Source: 13-2-20CM-66-19 sp963824395
GTDB taxonomy: Bacteria; Pseudomonadota; Gammaproteobacteria; Steroidobacterales; Steroidobacteraceae
NCBI GenBank assembly: GCA_963824395.1
Contig: CAWGPF010000001.1
Coordinates: 1,860,001 to 1,924,000 of the forward strand
Reading direction: 5' to 3'
Length of the DNA: 64,000 bases
Shown: piece after piece, positions 55,619-64,000 of the stretch
Layout of the letters: each line of letters opens with the position of its first letter
Numbering within the stretch: position 1 is the first letter of the stretch
Notes under the pieces: model-generated
Database searches by the model: none
What the model was told of the DNA's origin: nothing
Seen by the model: only the letters and a program-made list of their open reading frames with translations
Program-made: the position numbers and the translations under genes

Positions 55619-56748
55619 GATGCTGATCCCTCCAGCGCCTGCTGGGTCGGCCCGTGCTTGATCACGCCGCCGGCCGTCAGGCACGACTGCGCGAATACCT
55701 CATCGTTCCAGTCGATCGCGAGCTCGCCCTTGGCGAGCGCCGGCTTCAGGAAGTTGAAGAGGTTCCTGGCATACATCTCGCTCGCGTTGTAGGCCAGCTG
55801 CGCCGGCAGGTTCACCGGGCCGACGATCCTCACGCCCTGATGCTCGATGACTTCGCCGGCGCGCGTGAGCTCGCAGTTGCCGCCGGACTCGGCGGCGATG
55901 TCGACCACTACCGCGCCCGGGCGCATGCGCTCCACCGCGGCACGCGAGATGATGCGGGGCGCCGTACGGCCCGGGACCGAGGCGGTGCTGACCACGGCAT
56001 CCGCGGCGGCGATGCGCGCATCGAGTACCTCCTGCTGTTTCGCCTTCTCCTCGGCGGTGAGCTCGCGCGCATAACCGCCGGCGCCCTCAGCGCTGACGCC
56101 GGTCTCGACGAACTTGGCACCGAGTGACTTCACCTGCTCGCGCGTCGCGCTGCGCACGTCGTAGGCCTCCACCACGGCGCCCAGGCGCCGTGCGGTGGCG
56201 ATGGCCTGGAGGCCCGCGACGCCGGCGCCGATAATGAGCACCTGCGCGGGGCGGATGGTGCCGGCGGCGGTGGTGAGCATCGGCAGGAACTTCTGCAGCT
56301 CGCTTGCGGCGATCAGCACCGCCTTGTAGCCGGCGATGGCAGCCTGCGAGGACAGGGCATCCATCGACTGAGCGCGCGAGATGCGCGGCACCAGCTCCAT
56401 GGCGAAACTCGTGATGCCGCGCGCCTTGAGTGCCAGGACTTCCGCGCGCCGCGCATGCGGCTGCATGAAGCCGATCACGACCGCGGTGGGCTTGAGGGCG
56501 GCGATCTGCTCGGCGCTCAGGGGCTGCACGGTGAGCAGCACGTCGCTGTCGGCGAGCACCTGTGCGCTCGTATCCGCCCAGCTGACGCTCTTATAAAGCG
56601 CGTCCGGAAACCCGGCCCGCACGCCGGCGCCGCGCTCCATGAGTACGCGCACCCCTTCCTTGTGGAGCTTCTCGGCGACCTCGGGCACGAGACTGACACG
56701 CGCTTCTTGCGGCGCGCTCTCGCGAAGCGCGCCAATTGTGACTGGCAT
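55615..56748 (-). CDS. pntAA: NAD(P) transhydrogenase subunit alpha part 1 (NAD-binding)
   Basis: This 377-residue soluble subunit resembles alanine dehydrogenase. It has the segment RESAPQEARVSLVPEVAEKL near the start, here RVSLVPEVAEKL, a Rossmann motif GAGVAGLQAIATARRLGA and the QVKSLGAKFVETG-like stretch (VKSLGAKFVETG). It binds NAD(H) in the split transhydrogenase. It is the first gene of the pnt operon, with the promoter in the 115-bp gap shared with the HNH gene. Confidence 0.95.
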   Translation of the reverse strand: MPVTIGALRESAPQEARVSLVPEVAEKLHKEGVRVLMERGAGVRAGFPDALYKSVSWADTSAQVLADSDVLLTVQPLSAEQIAALKPTAVVIGFMQPHARRAEVLALKARGITSFAMELVPRISRAQSMDALSSQAAIAGYKAVLIAASELQKFLPMLTTAAGTIRPAQVLIIGAGVAGLQAIATARRLGAVVEAYDVRSATREQVKSLGAKFVETGVSAEGAGGYARELTAEEKAKQQEVLDARIAAADAVVSTASVPGRTAPRIISRAAVERMRPGAVVVDIAAESGGNCELTRAGEVIEHQGVRIVGPVNLPAQLAYNASEMYARNLFNFLKPALAKGELAIDWNDEVFAQSCLTAGGVIKHGPTQQALEGSAS

Positions 56749-56823
56749 TCACGGCCTCTCGCGGCGCGTAGCCCCCCGGCCACGGCGTTAAAAAATCTGT
56801 AATCGAATTAACGTCTTGCGCTG

Positions 56824-56853
56824 TTGAATTCTTGCACAAAAGTGCCGTATCTT
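56824..56853 (+). promoter_or_regulatory. Promoter of the HNH nuclease gene
   Basis: TTGAAT (56824-56829), an 18-bp spacer and TATCTT (56848-56853) form a sigma70-like pair 11 bp before the ATG, so the leader would be very short. A GCAC-AAAA-GTGC inverted repeat lies inside the spacer. Confidence 0.45.
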
Positions 56854-56863
56854 ACAGGCCGCC

Positions 56864-57538
56864 ATGCTAGGCATCGATCTTGAGCGCGCCGATCACGGTC
56901 CTCTGCAGGACCTCGCCGTCGTTGCCTCGCCCGCCGCGCGTGGCCTGTCGCAGATGGTGCTGCGAACCGACATCGCCGGCATGCCGCTCGAGTGGATCGA
57001 TTACAAGGAAGCGGCGCGACTGTATCACCAGGAGCAGGTCGCTTACACGTGCGGCTCGCTCCTGTACGAGCTGTATGGCGGCGTGAATGCGCGCACCGGA
57101 CGGCGCACCGTACTCGAGGTCAACTCCATCGTCGCCACCGTCGGGCACACCGGCAACCCCGGCAACACGCGCCACGACTACGTGCCACCGCTCAACAACC
57201 AGACGCTGTTCCGGCGCGATGCTTACCTGTGCATGTACTGTGCGCAGCGCTTTCCCTCGCGCGAGCTGTCGCGCGACCACATCCGCCCCTTCAGCCAGGG
57301 GGGCGTGGACATCTGGATGAACGTCGTCACCGCCTGCCGGCGCTGCAACAACCAGAAGGCCTCGCGCACGCCCGAGCAGGCGAAGATGCAGCTGATCGCG
57401 GTGCCTTTCACCCCGACCTACGCCGAGTACATCTTCCTCAAGGGGCGCCGCGTGCTCGCCGACCAGATGGAATACCTGCTGGCGCACTTCCCGCGCTCGA
57501 GCCCGCTGCACGACCGCATCCAGCGCTGGCTGGCCTGA
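56864..57538 (+). CDS. HNH endonuclease family protein
   Basis: This 224-residue protein has an HNH fold in its middle: CMYCAQRF, then SRDHIRPFSQGG, IWMNVVTACRRC and NNQKASRTP (~123-170). Two CxxC pairs form the structural zinc site. The N-terminal ~110 residues have no motif I recognise. Proteins of this type are widespread and chromosomal, with unknown targets. It precedes a 5'-3' exonuclease gene by 93 bp, so both may act in DNA repair or restriction, but that is inference. Confidence 0.85.
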   Translation: MLGIDLERADHGPLQDLAVVASPAARGLSQMVLRTDIAGMPLEWIDYKEAARLYHQEQVAYTCGSLLYELYGGVNARTGRRTVLEVNSIVATVGHTGNPGNTRHDYVPPLNNQTLFRRDAYLCMYCAQRFPSRELSRDHIRPFSQGGVDIWMNVVTACRRCNNQKASRTPEQAKMQLIAVPFTPTYAEYIFLKGRRVLADQMEYLLAHFPRSSPLHDRIQRWLA

Positions 57539-57631
57539 GCCCCCGGGGCGCCTGGCGCCCCGTGACGCTGGCGTTCGGCGCTGCTAAGGTGGCGCCGTTC
57601 CGCAAGCCGGCAGCAGTGTCCCTCAACCACC

Positions 57632-58522
57632 TTGATCTTCCTCATCGACGCTTCGGTCTACGTGTTCCGCGCCTACCACTCGGTGCTGCCGGACATGCGC
57701 GACCACGACGGCAATCCCATGCACGCCGTGTTCGGTTTCGCGCGCTTCATCGGGGATCTGATCGAGCGTGTGCGGCCGCGCTACATCGCGGTGGCCTTCG
57801 ACCAGCGGCGTGACAGCTCCTACCGCAACCGCATCTATCCGGCCTACAAGGCCAACCGCGAGCGCGCGCCGGCGGACCTGGTGCTGCAGTTCGAGCGCTG
57901 CCGCGAGCTGTGCCGGCACCTCGGTCTGTCGGTGTTCGTCGATCCGGAGTACGAGGCGGACGACATCATCGGCTCCCTGGGCGTGCTCATGCGCGATGAG
58001 GGCGTGCGCTCGGCCTACATCACCCGCGACAAGGACCTGGCGCAGCTGATGCGCAGCGGCGACCTGTTCTGGGATTTCGGTGCCCGTGAGCAGTTCGGCT
58101 ACCACGATATCGAGCGCCACTTCGGCGTGCTGCCGGAGCGTTTCGCCGACTACCTTGCGCTCACCGGCGATGAGGTGGACAACATCCCCGGGGTCCCGGG
58201 CATCGGGCACCGCACCGCCGCCTCGCTCATGAAGGCCTTTGGCTCCCTCGATGAGATGTACGAGGATCTCGGGCGCGTGGCGCAGCTGAAACTGCGCGGC
58301 GCAGGCACGCTGGCGCAGAAGCTCACCGAGCATCGCGATGCGGTCTTCCTCAGCCGCCGCCTGACGCGCATCGCCTGCGACCTGAAGCTCGGCACCGGCG
58401 TCGAGGGCCTGAAGCGCCGCGTCCCGGACATGGCAGCGCTCGCGGACCTGTACGACCGCCTGGGCTTCGGCCCGTTCCTGCGCCGCCAGGGCGAGCGCCT
58501 GGCGCAACTGCCGGCCGCCTGA
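57632..58522 (+). CDS. 5'-3' exonuclease (PolA N-terminal / Xni-like)
   Basis: This 296-residue protein begins LIFLIDASVYVFRAYHS, the acidic-site start of the 5'-3' exonuclease fold. It has AFDQRRDSSYRNRIYPAYK and EADDIIGSLGV with metal-binding Asp/Glu. The H3TH region is LTGDEVDNIPGVPGIGHRTA. It is a stand-alone nuclease similar to the PolA N-terminal domain and to ExoIX. The TTG start at 57632 has only a weak upstream signal. Confidence 0.88.
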   Translation: MIFLIDASVYVFRAYHSVLPDMRDHDGNPMHAVFGFARFIGDLIERVRPRYIAVAFDQRRDSSYRNRIYPAYKANRERAPADLVLQFERCRELCRHLGLSVFVDPEYEADDIIGSLGVLMRDEGVRSAYITRDKDLAQLMRSGDLFWDFGAREQFGYHDIERHFGVLPERFADYLALTGDEVDNIPGVPGIGHRTAASLMKAFGSLDEMYEDLGRVAQLKLRGAGTLAQKLTEHRDAVFLSRRLTRIACDLKLGTGVEGLKRRVPDMAALADLYDRLGFGPFLRRQGERLAQLPAA

Positions 58523-58524
58523 GC

Positions 58525-58809
58525 ATGGGCTGGCTCGGCAAGCTGCGCCGCGACGGTTCCAGCGAGGAGCGCGCGCTGATTATTGCGCGCATCGCGAGCG
58601 TTCTGCTCACGGTGTTCGGGGTGGGCTTTGCGGCCGGTGCCGTCCAGGTGTACCGGGCGCTGCGCTCGGGCCAGGCCTGGAGCAACTATCGCGGCGAACT
58701 CATCACGCATCAGGACCTGATGCATACTTTCTTATTTCTCCTCGTCGCGGCGGCGCTGTGCATCCTGCTCGCGCTGCGCTGGCGGCGCCTCGTGCGCCGC
58801 GCGCGCTGA
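58525..58809 (+). CDS. Small two-helix membrane protein
   Basis: This 94-residue protein has helices at ~22-42 and ~68-85 with a charged loop between (SGQAWSNYRGELITHQDLMH) and a basic C-terminus. It starts 2 nt after the exonuclease stop. I recognise no family. It could be an uncharacterised inner-membrane protein co-expressed with its neighbours. Confidence 0.7.
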   Translation: MGWLGKLRRDGSSEERALIIARIASVLLTVFGVGFAAGAVQVYRALRSGQAWSNYRGELITHQDLMHTFLFLLVAAALCILLALRWRRLVRRAR

Positions 58810-58831
58810 GGCCGCACCCCAAGGGCACGCA

Positions 58832-59203
58832 ATGACTTACCAGTTCTCCGGCGGCCTCATCCTGAGCCTCATCGGCCTCACCGTGCTGGTGGCGCTGCCC
58901 ATGAAGGTCGGTGCGCACATGGTGCATGCCAAGTACACCGGTCTCATCCGCTGCGGCTTTGCCGCCTTCGTGGGCCTGCTCGGGGGCCTGCTGGCCTCGG
59001 TGTTCCTCGGCGGACTGATCGGTGGCCTGCTCGCCTGCGCCTTGGGGTACGTGCTCGCCATCCGCGCCATGCTCGGCACCACCTTCCTCGGCGCCATCGG
59101 CATGACGCTGATCGCGATGCTGGTGTCGGCGTGCGGTTTCTGGGTGCTCGCGCACGTCGGCTGGCTGGTGCCCGTCGCGGCGACGCCCGCCGTCGCGGTC
59201 TAG
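58832..59203 (+). CDS. Small multi-helix membrane protein
   Basis: This 123-residue protein has about four hydrophobic helices (~5-25, ~42-58, ~60-78, ~85-108) with a Gly-rich middle (LLGGLLASVFLGGLIGGLLA). I recognise no family. It follows the previous membrane gene by 22 bp and precedes the fructosamine kinase gene by 41 bp, in the same direction. Confidence 0.68.
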   Translation: MTYQFSGGLILSLIGLTVLVALPMKVGAHMVHAKYTGLIRCGFAAFVGLLGGLLASVFLGGLIGGLLACALGYVLAIRAMLGTTFLGAIGMTLIAMLVSACGFWVLAHVGWLVPVAATPAVAV

Positions 59204-59244
59204 CAGCACCCGGCGCACCGGCCCGCACCTCCTGCCCTCCGCGC

Positions 59245-60126
59245 ATGGACCTTGCCGCCGTCGCGCGCGAGCTCGCCGCACTCAGCGGCCTGAAGCTCGC
59301 TCCGCAGCCGCAGGCGCGCGTAACGGGTAGCAGCACGAGCCAGTGCTACCTCTGGCAGGCGGGCGCACAGCGCCTGTTCGTGAAGCTCACCGGTCCTAGC
59401 GGGCAGGCGGCGCTGGCGGCCGAAGCGCAGGGACTCGCCGCACTCGCGGCCACGCAGGCACTGAAGGTGCCGCGGGTGCTCGGGCGCGGCGCGACCGCGG
59501 ACGCTGCGTTCCTCGCGCTTGAGTGGATCGAGGCGGTGCCGGCGGATGCCCGCTGCGAGGCACGCCTCGGGATGGGACTCGCCGCGCTGCATGGGCACAG
59601 CGCCGGGCGCTGCGGCTTTTTCCACGACAACTTCATCGGCGCGACGCCGCAGCACAATGCCTGGATGCGCGACTGGCCGGCTTTTTTTGGCGAGCGGCGG
59701 CTGCGCCCGCAGCTCGCGCTCGCCGCGCAGCGCGGCTTCGCAGCCGAGGTGCGCTGCGGGGAACGACTGCTCGCGGCCGTGCCGGCACTGCTCGCCGGGC
59801 GCGAGGCGGCGGCGAGTCTCCTGCACGGGGACCTGTGGGGCGGCAACTGGCTGGCGAGCCTGACGGGTGAGCCGGTGCTGATCGATCCGGCGGTGTACTA
59901 CGGTGACCGTGAGGCGGACGTTGCCATGACGGCACTCTTTGGTGGCTTCGGTGCCGCCTTCTACGGCGCCTATGAGGCGGCCGCGCCCCGCGCGCCCGGA
60001 TGGCAGGCGCGCGCTGATCTCTACAATCTCTACCATGTGCTCAACCACGCGAATCTGTTCGGCGGCGGCTACGCCCAGGAGGCGCGGGCCCTGATGGAGC
60101 GGCTGCTCGCCGAGGTGCGGGGCTGA
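59245..60126 (+). CDS. Fructosamine kinase family protein
   Basis: This 293-residue protein is of the fructosamine/ketosamine-3-kinase fold. It has an ATP-site region FVKLTGP, the segment CGFFHDNFIGATPQ, and the catalytic loop LLHGDLWGGNWL followed by IDPAVYYGDREADVAM. These enzymes phosphorylate sugars bound to protein lysines to reverse glycation. The start MDLAAVAREL at ATG 59245 fits the family, while a longer frame overlaps the upstream gene. Confidence 0.9.
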   Translation: MDLAAVARELAALSGLKLAPQPQARVTGSSTSQCYLWQAGAQRLFVKLTGPSGQAALAAEAQGLAALAATQALKVPRVLGRGATADAAFLALEWIEAVPADARCEARLGMGLAALHGHSAGRCGFFHDNFIGATPQHNAWMRDWPAFFGERRLRPQLALAAQRGFAAEVRCGERLLAAVPALLAGREAAASLLHGDLWGGNWLASLTGEPVLIDPAVYYGDREADVAMTALFGGFGAAFYGAYEAAAPRAPGWQARADLYNLYHVLNHANLFGGGYAQEARALMERLLAEVRG

Positions 60127-60204
60127 ACTGCCCTCAGGGCATGATTCGGCTATGCTTTGAGAGCCCGCAGTCGGTGTACGTGCCGCCTTAAGCGCGAGAA
60201 GAAC

Positions 60205-62412
60205 ATGGCCAACAAGAACATCCAGTCAATCCTGCAGGAAGAGCGCACCTTCGCTCCGCCGGTCGCGTTCACGGCGCGGGCGCGCGTCAAGCCCGCCGAC
60301 CTCGAGAGCCTGCGCCGGCGCGCCCGCGAGGATTACATCGGTTTCTGGGCCGAGCTTGCGCAAGCGGAGCTCAAGTGGCAGGTACCCTTCACGCAGGTGC
60401 TCGACGACAGCCGCGCCCCGAACTTCCGCTGGTTCAGTGACGGCAAGCTGAACGCGTCCTACAACTGCCTCGACGTGCACCTCGAGGAGCGCGGGCACAA
60501 GACCGCCGTCATCTTCGAGGGCGAACCGGGGGACGTGCGGCGCCTGAGCTATCGGGAGCTGCACGCCGAGGTGTGCCGCTTCGCCAACGCCCTCAAGGGC
60601 CAGGGCATCCGGCGCGGCGACCGCGTCATCATCTACCTGCCGCTCGTGCCCGAGGCGCTGATCGCCATGCACGCGTGCAACCGCATCGGCGCCATCCATT
60701 CGGTGGTGTTCGGCGGCTTCTCCGCGGTGGCGCTGAAGGACCGCATCGAGGACACACAGGCGAGGCTCGTCATCACCGCCGATGGCGGCTGGCGCGGCGG
60801 CCAGGTGATCGAGCTGAAGGCCGCGGCCGACAAGGCGCTCGCCAGCGGCTGTGCCAGTGTCGAGCGCATGATCGTGCTGAAGCGCACCGGGCGCAGCGTG
60901 CCGATGAGCGCGGGTCGCGACCTGTGGTGGCATGAGCTCTGCGAGGATCAGTCCCCGGTGTGCGAGCCTGAGTGGGTGGACGCGGAGCATCCGCTCTACC
61001 TGCTCTACACCTCCGGCTCCACCGGCAAGCCCAAGGGCATCCAGCACAGCACCGGCGGTTACCTGCTGCAGTCGAAGCTCACCACGCAGTGGATCTTCGA
61101 TCTGCGCGACGCGGACGTGTTCTGGTGCACCGCCGACGTCGGCTGGGTCACCGGCCACACCTACGTCGCCTACGGGCCGCTGGCCGCCGGCGCCACCGTG
61201 CTCATCTACGAAGGCGGCCCGACCTTTCCCGACGGCGGTCGCTTCTGGAAGAACTGCGAGAGACACGGCGTGACGGTCTTCTACACCGCTCCCACGGCGA
61301 TCCGTGCGCTCATGAAGCTCGGCGAGGAGCTGCCCAAGAGGTATGACCTCACGAAGCTGCGCCTTCTCGGCAGCGTCGGCGAGCCGATCAACCCCGAGGC
61401 CTGGATCTGGTACCAGCGGGTCATCGGGGGTGGGCGCTGCCCGATCGTGGACACCTGGTGGCAGACCGAGACCGGCGCGATCCTCATCTCCCCAATCCCG
61501 GGCGTGACCGCCACCAAGCCCGGCTCCTGCACGCAGCCGCTGCCGGGCATCGAGGCGGACATCGTCGATGACCACGGCGCCAGCGTGAAGCGGCCGGATG
61601 CGGGCGGCTACCTCGTGATCCGCAGGCCGTGGCCTTCGATGCTGCGCACTATCTGGGGCGACAACGCACGTTACCTTGAGACTTACTGGTCGAAGTTCGA
61701 GCAGCGCTTCTATGTCGCCGGCGACAGTGCCCATCGCGACCGGGACGGCTACTTCTGGATCATGGGTCGCATCGATGACGTGCTGAACGTCGCCGGTCAC
61801 CGGCTCGGCACCATGGAGGTGGAGTCGGCGCTGGTGTCGCACCCGAAGGTGGCGGAAGCCGCCGTGGTCGGCAGACCGCACGAGATCAAGGGCGAGGCGG
61901 TGTTCGCCTTCGTGGTGCTGCGCGGCGCGCGCCCGAGTGGCGATACCGCAGCTCTGGTGAAGGAACTGCGCGAGTGGGTCGCCGAGCAGGTCGGCGCCAT
62001 CGCCAAACCCGACGAGATCCGCTTCGCCGACAACCTGCCCAAGACGCGCTCCGGCAAGATCATGCGGCGGCTGCTGAAGTCCGTGGCGCGCGGGGAGGAG
62101 ATCACCCAGGACGTCTCGACCCTGGAGAATCCTGCGATCCTCGAGCAGCTGCGTGGCGCGGAGACTGTCCCGGCGCCGGCGAAAAAGCCGGCGCGCAAGG
62201 CAGCGGCGAAGGCAGCGACACGACGCAGGCGCCCGGCCCGCAAGGCCGCGACGCGGGCGCCGCGCCCGAAGGCGCGCCCGCGGAAGAAGCCCGCAAAGGT
62301 GCGTCGTGCTGCCGGGCGCCGCAAGATGCGCGCCAAGATGGCACGCAAGGTGACACGGCGCGCGCCGGGGAAGAGCGTGCGCCGCCCGGCCCCCCGCGGC
62401 CGGCGACGCTGA
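60205..62412 (+). CDS. acs: Acetyl-CoA synthetase with basic C-terminal tail
   Basis: This 735-residue protein carries the full acetate--CoA ligase core (~1-654). The core motifs are YTSGSTGKPKGIQHSTGGYL, DTWWQTETGAI, YVAGDSAHRD and the acetylation-site segment KTRSGKIMRRLLK. The normal enzyme ends near residue 650. Here an 81-residue tail (655-735) rich in Lys, Arg, Ala and Pro follows, of histone H1-like composition. The tail may bind DNA or RNA or control localisation. Acs makes acetyl-CoA from acetate. The stop lies 1 bp from the convergent neighbour. Confidence 0.95.
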   Translation: MANKNIQSILQEERTFAPPVAFTARARVKPADLESLRRRAREDYIGFWAELAQAELKWQVPFTQVLDDSRAPNFRWFSDGKLNASYNCLDVHLEERGHKTAVIFEGEPGDVRRLSYRELHAEVCRFANALKGQGIRRGDRVIIYLPLVPEALIAMHACNRIGAIHSVVFGGFSAVALKDRIEDTQARLVITADGGWRGGQVIELKAAADKALASGCASVERMIVLKRTGRSVPMSAGRDLWWHELCEDQSPVCEPEWVDAEHPLYLLYTSGSTGKPKGIQHSTGGYLLQSKLTTQWIFDLRDADVFWCTADVGWVTGHTYVAYGPLAAGATVLIYEGGPTFPDGGRFWKNCERHGVTVFYTAPTAIRALMKLGEELPKRYDLTKLRLLGSVGEPINPEAWIWYQRVIGGGRCPIVDTWWQTETGAILISPIPGVTATKPGSCTQPLPGIEADIVDDHGASVKRPDAGGYLVIRRPWPSMLRTIWGDNARYLETYWSKFEQRFYVAGDSAHRDRDGYFWIMGRIDDVLNVAGHRLGTMEVESALVSHPKVAEAAVVGRPHEIKGEAVFAFVVLRGARPSGDTAALVKELREWVAEQVGAIAKPDEIRFADNLPKTRSGKIMRRLLKSVARGEEITQDVSTLENPAILEQLRGAETVPAPAKKPARKAAAKAATRRRRPARKAATRAPRPKARPRKKPAKVRRAAGRRKMRAKMARKVTRRAPGKSVRRPAPRGRRR

Positions 62413-62413
62413 G

Positions 62414-64000
62414 CTAGGGCGCGCTGTCCGAGGTCTGCTGCAGCGCCCACAGGAGCAGGCGCTGCTCGAACCGCTCGCGCACCCCGCGCGGCCTCGTCAG
62501 CCCCATGCGCTCGAGGGCCGCGGCATGCCGCGTCGCCTGCCCTTTTTGCAGCAACGCGCTGCCCGCGGTGCGCACCCGCGCGAGCGCCGAGCCGGTGTGG
62601 GCAGCCAGGTGCTGCAGCGCCCGCGTGAGGGCGATCTCCTCGCCCGTAAGATCAGTGCCGAAAGGATAGGCGGAGAAGAACCCCTCGCGGCGCGGACCGG
62701 CGAGCACGCCCTCGAGGCGCGCCGGAAGGTTGTCACGGCAGGCCGGTGGGATCTCATAGCCGGGGTCGATCTTGCCGGCGGCCCGGGCCTGCGCCAGCAG
62801 CGGCTCCTGGAAGCGCGAGTCGGCGACGTTCAAGAGCGCCGCGATCACTTCGGCATCGGTGCGGGAGCGCAAATCAGCGATGCCGTACTCGGTGACGACG
62901 ATGTCGCGCAGGTGACGCGGGATGGTCTCGTGGCCGTAGCGCCACACGATGTTCGAACTGAGCTGGCCGCGGTGGCTGCGCGTGGCGCGCACGCACAGGA
63001 TCGAACGCGCCTCGGGAAGCGCATGCGCCATGGCGACGAAGTTGTACTGGCCGCCCACCCCGGAAACCACCTGGCCATTATCCAGCTGGTCGGACACCGC
63101 CGCCCCAAGCAGCGTAACCATCATGGTGGTGTTGATGCAGCGCGCCTGGCGTCGCTGCAGGATGCGCAGCTCCTGGTCCGCGCCGTACAGCTGATTGACG
63201 AAGCCGACGCCGCGCATGCTGAACTGGGCGCGCTCGGCTTCGGGCATATCGCGCAAGGCTGCGTAGAAGCCGCGCGGCCCGAGGAAGAAGCCGGCGTGCA
63301 GCAGTTGGCCGTGGCGCAGTTCGCGCCCGAGGCACTGCTCGCCCAGGCGCGCGCAGGCGGCGGCATCCTCGAGGTCCGCCGGGATCCAGCTGCCACCGCG
63401 CGCGCGCACGCGGCCGGCGCTGAACTCGGTGTCCTCACGGAATACACCGTGGTGCCTGAGGGCCGCGAACTCTGCGGCGCTCAGGCACGGCCCGACCCCG
63501 GCCGTACGCAGCGCGCCGAGGATGCCGGCATCGAAGCGTTCCGGCTGCCCTTGCGCCAGCAGCCGCTCGAGTGCCAGGCAGTCGTAGGCGCGGCGGCGCA
63601 GGATGCCGGCGCGGTACAGCTCCAGCAGCTGGTCGACGAACATCTCACTCGCCGCGAACAGCCCGGTGGTGAAGGCCGTGGTGCCGCCACTGGCCGCCAC
63701 CACCGGCGTCCCCGCCTCGGTGCCGAGGGCCGCCAGCGCATTCAGCCACAGCGCGCCCTGCTGGTGGCGCAGCAGCAGGGCGTAGACGAGCGCATCGCCG
63801 AGCTCGCCGATCCCGACCTGCAGCGTGCCGCCGTCACGCACCAGGGCGCTGGTATGCAGGCCGATCGCGTGCTCGGCGCTGCCGAGCCTCGGGTTGGGCG
63901 GCGCGAACAGGTCACGGTCGTAGCGCGGCTCATCGAGCAAGTAGTCGAAGTGGTCCGCCGCGATCTGCGCGGTCCCGGTCATGAAGGGCATCTGTGCGTG
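62414..64000 (-). CDS. Acetyl-CoA hydrolase/transferase family protein (N-terminus off window)
   Basis: The frame is open to the window edge; an ATG at 63991 is probably internal. The visible ~528 residues contain LPFM-like start PFMTGTAQIAADHFD, LQVGIGELGDALVYALLLR, SDQLDNGQVVSGVGGQYNFV, quoted as GQVVSGVGGQYNFV, and VVTEYGIADLRSRTD, all typical of the acetyl-CoA hydrolase/transferase C-terminal domain. The family hydrolyses or swaps CoA esters. It is convergent with acs, so both may deal with acetate/acetyl-CoA balance. The N-terminal ~200 residues lie beyond the window. Confidence 0.88.
   Translation of the reverse strand, partial: HAQMPFMTGTAQIAADHFDYLLDEPRYDRDLFAPPNPRLGSAEHAIGLHTSALVRDGGTLQVGIGELGDALVYALLLRHQQGALWLNALAALGTEAGTPVVAASGGTTAFTTGLFAASEMFVDQLLELYRAGILRRRAYDCLALERLLAQGQPERFDAGILGALRTAGVGPCLSAAEFAALRHHGVFREDTEFSAGRVRARGGSWIPADLEDAAACARLGEQCLGRELRHGQLLHAGFFLGPRGFYAALRDMPEAERAQFSMRGVGFVNQLYGADQELRILQRRQARCINTTMMVTLLGAAVSDQLDNGQVVSGVGGQYNFVAMAHALPEARSILCVRATRSHRGQLSSNIVWRYGHETIPRHLRDIVVTEYGIADLRSRTDAEVIAALLNVADSRFQEPLLAQARAAGKIDPGYEIPPACRDNLPARLEGVLAGPRREGFFSAYPFGTDLTGEEIALTRALQHLAAHTGSALARVRTAGSALLQKGQATRHAAALERMGLTRPRGVRERFEQRLLLWALQQTSDSAP

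Noticed and set aside
60127..60204. TATGCT as -10 for an acs promoter
   Set aside because: No matching -35 at 16-18 bp; not enough to list as a feature.

Overview
The window comes from a high-G+C, gene-dense bacterium. I place it in the Gammaproteobacteria from gene content and order: GspAB, RlmJ, TopA-Smg-LysM-Def-Fmt-RsmB, PriA-ArgS-SPOR protein, YheS-type ABC-F, FadE of the long DUF1974 type and OpdA/PrlC. A NtrY/NtrX pair directly after rsmB and a sigma/anti-sigma/DUF3106 set fit the Xanthomonadales/Nevskiales/Steroidobacterales side of the class. That finer placement is an inference from memory of such genomes, not a computed result. The content is mostly chromosomal housekeeping. I see no rRNA, tRNA, CRISPR array, insertion sequence, prophage or conjugative gene.

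Layout. 1-10423 is a leftward block: a pseudo-receiver/membrane/repeat protein cut by the window edge, gspB, gspA, dinB, DUF4399, DUF3667, fadE and mdh. 10626-13181 is a rightward operon with a clear sigma70-type promoter and palindromic operator, a 64-residue membrane peptide, a YtrA-type GntR regulator and a two-gene ABC exporter. A leftward MFS/PhyH pair and a rightward Dps gene follow. 16191-19708 is a four-gene MCE lipid-transport operon (STAS-permease, ATPase, MCE protein, lipoprotein). 19660-29476 runs left: a PLD-like protein, YheS, a PAS/GGDEF/EAL protein, an HD-domain protein, an SH3/coiled-coil protein and OpdA. Glutathione reductase runs right, then aroE, rlmJ, topA, smg and a LysM lipoprotein run left.

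37636-45112 is a rightward run: def, fmt, rsmB, DUF4390, ntrY, ntrX and a TfoX-N protein. argS plus a SPOR protein and priA run left, separated by a rightward HD-domain gene with a Tat-like leader. 50610-52419 is a sigma-factor operon whose anti-sigma gene is frameshifted. 52428-56748 runs left: cyclophilin, a small two-helix pore-loop-like protein, a flavoenzyme fossil, then the three-subunit transhydrogenase pntB/pntA2/pntA1. The right end carries an HNH nuclease, a 5'-3' exonuclease, two small membrane proteins, a fructosamine kinase and acetyl-CoA synthetase with an unusual histone-like tail. A convergent acetyl-CoA hydrolase/transferase gene is cut by the window edge.

I found no obviously new multi-gene system. 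The most notable items are the GntR operator/micropeptide/ABC module, NtrX lacking its sigma54-ATPase signatures, basic tails on Acs, TopA and the TfoX-like protein, the frameshifted anti-sigma gene, the 47-residue BBE-domain fossil beside pntB, and the pore-loop-like protein coupled to it.
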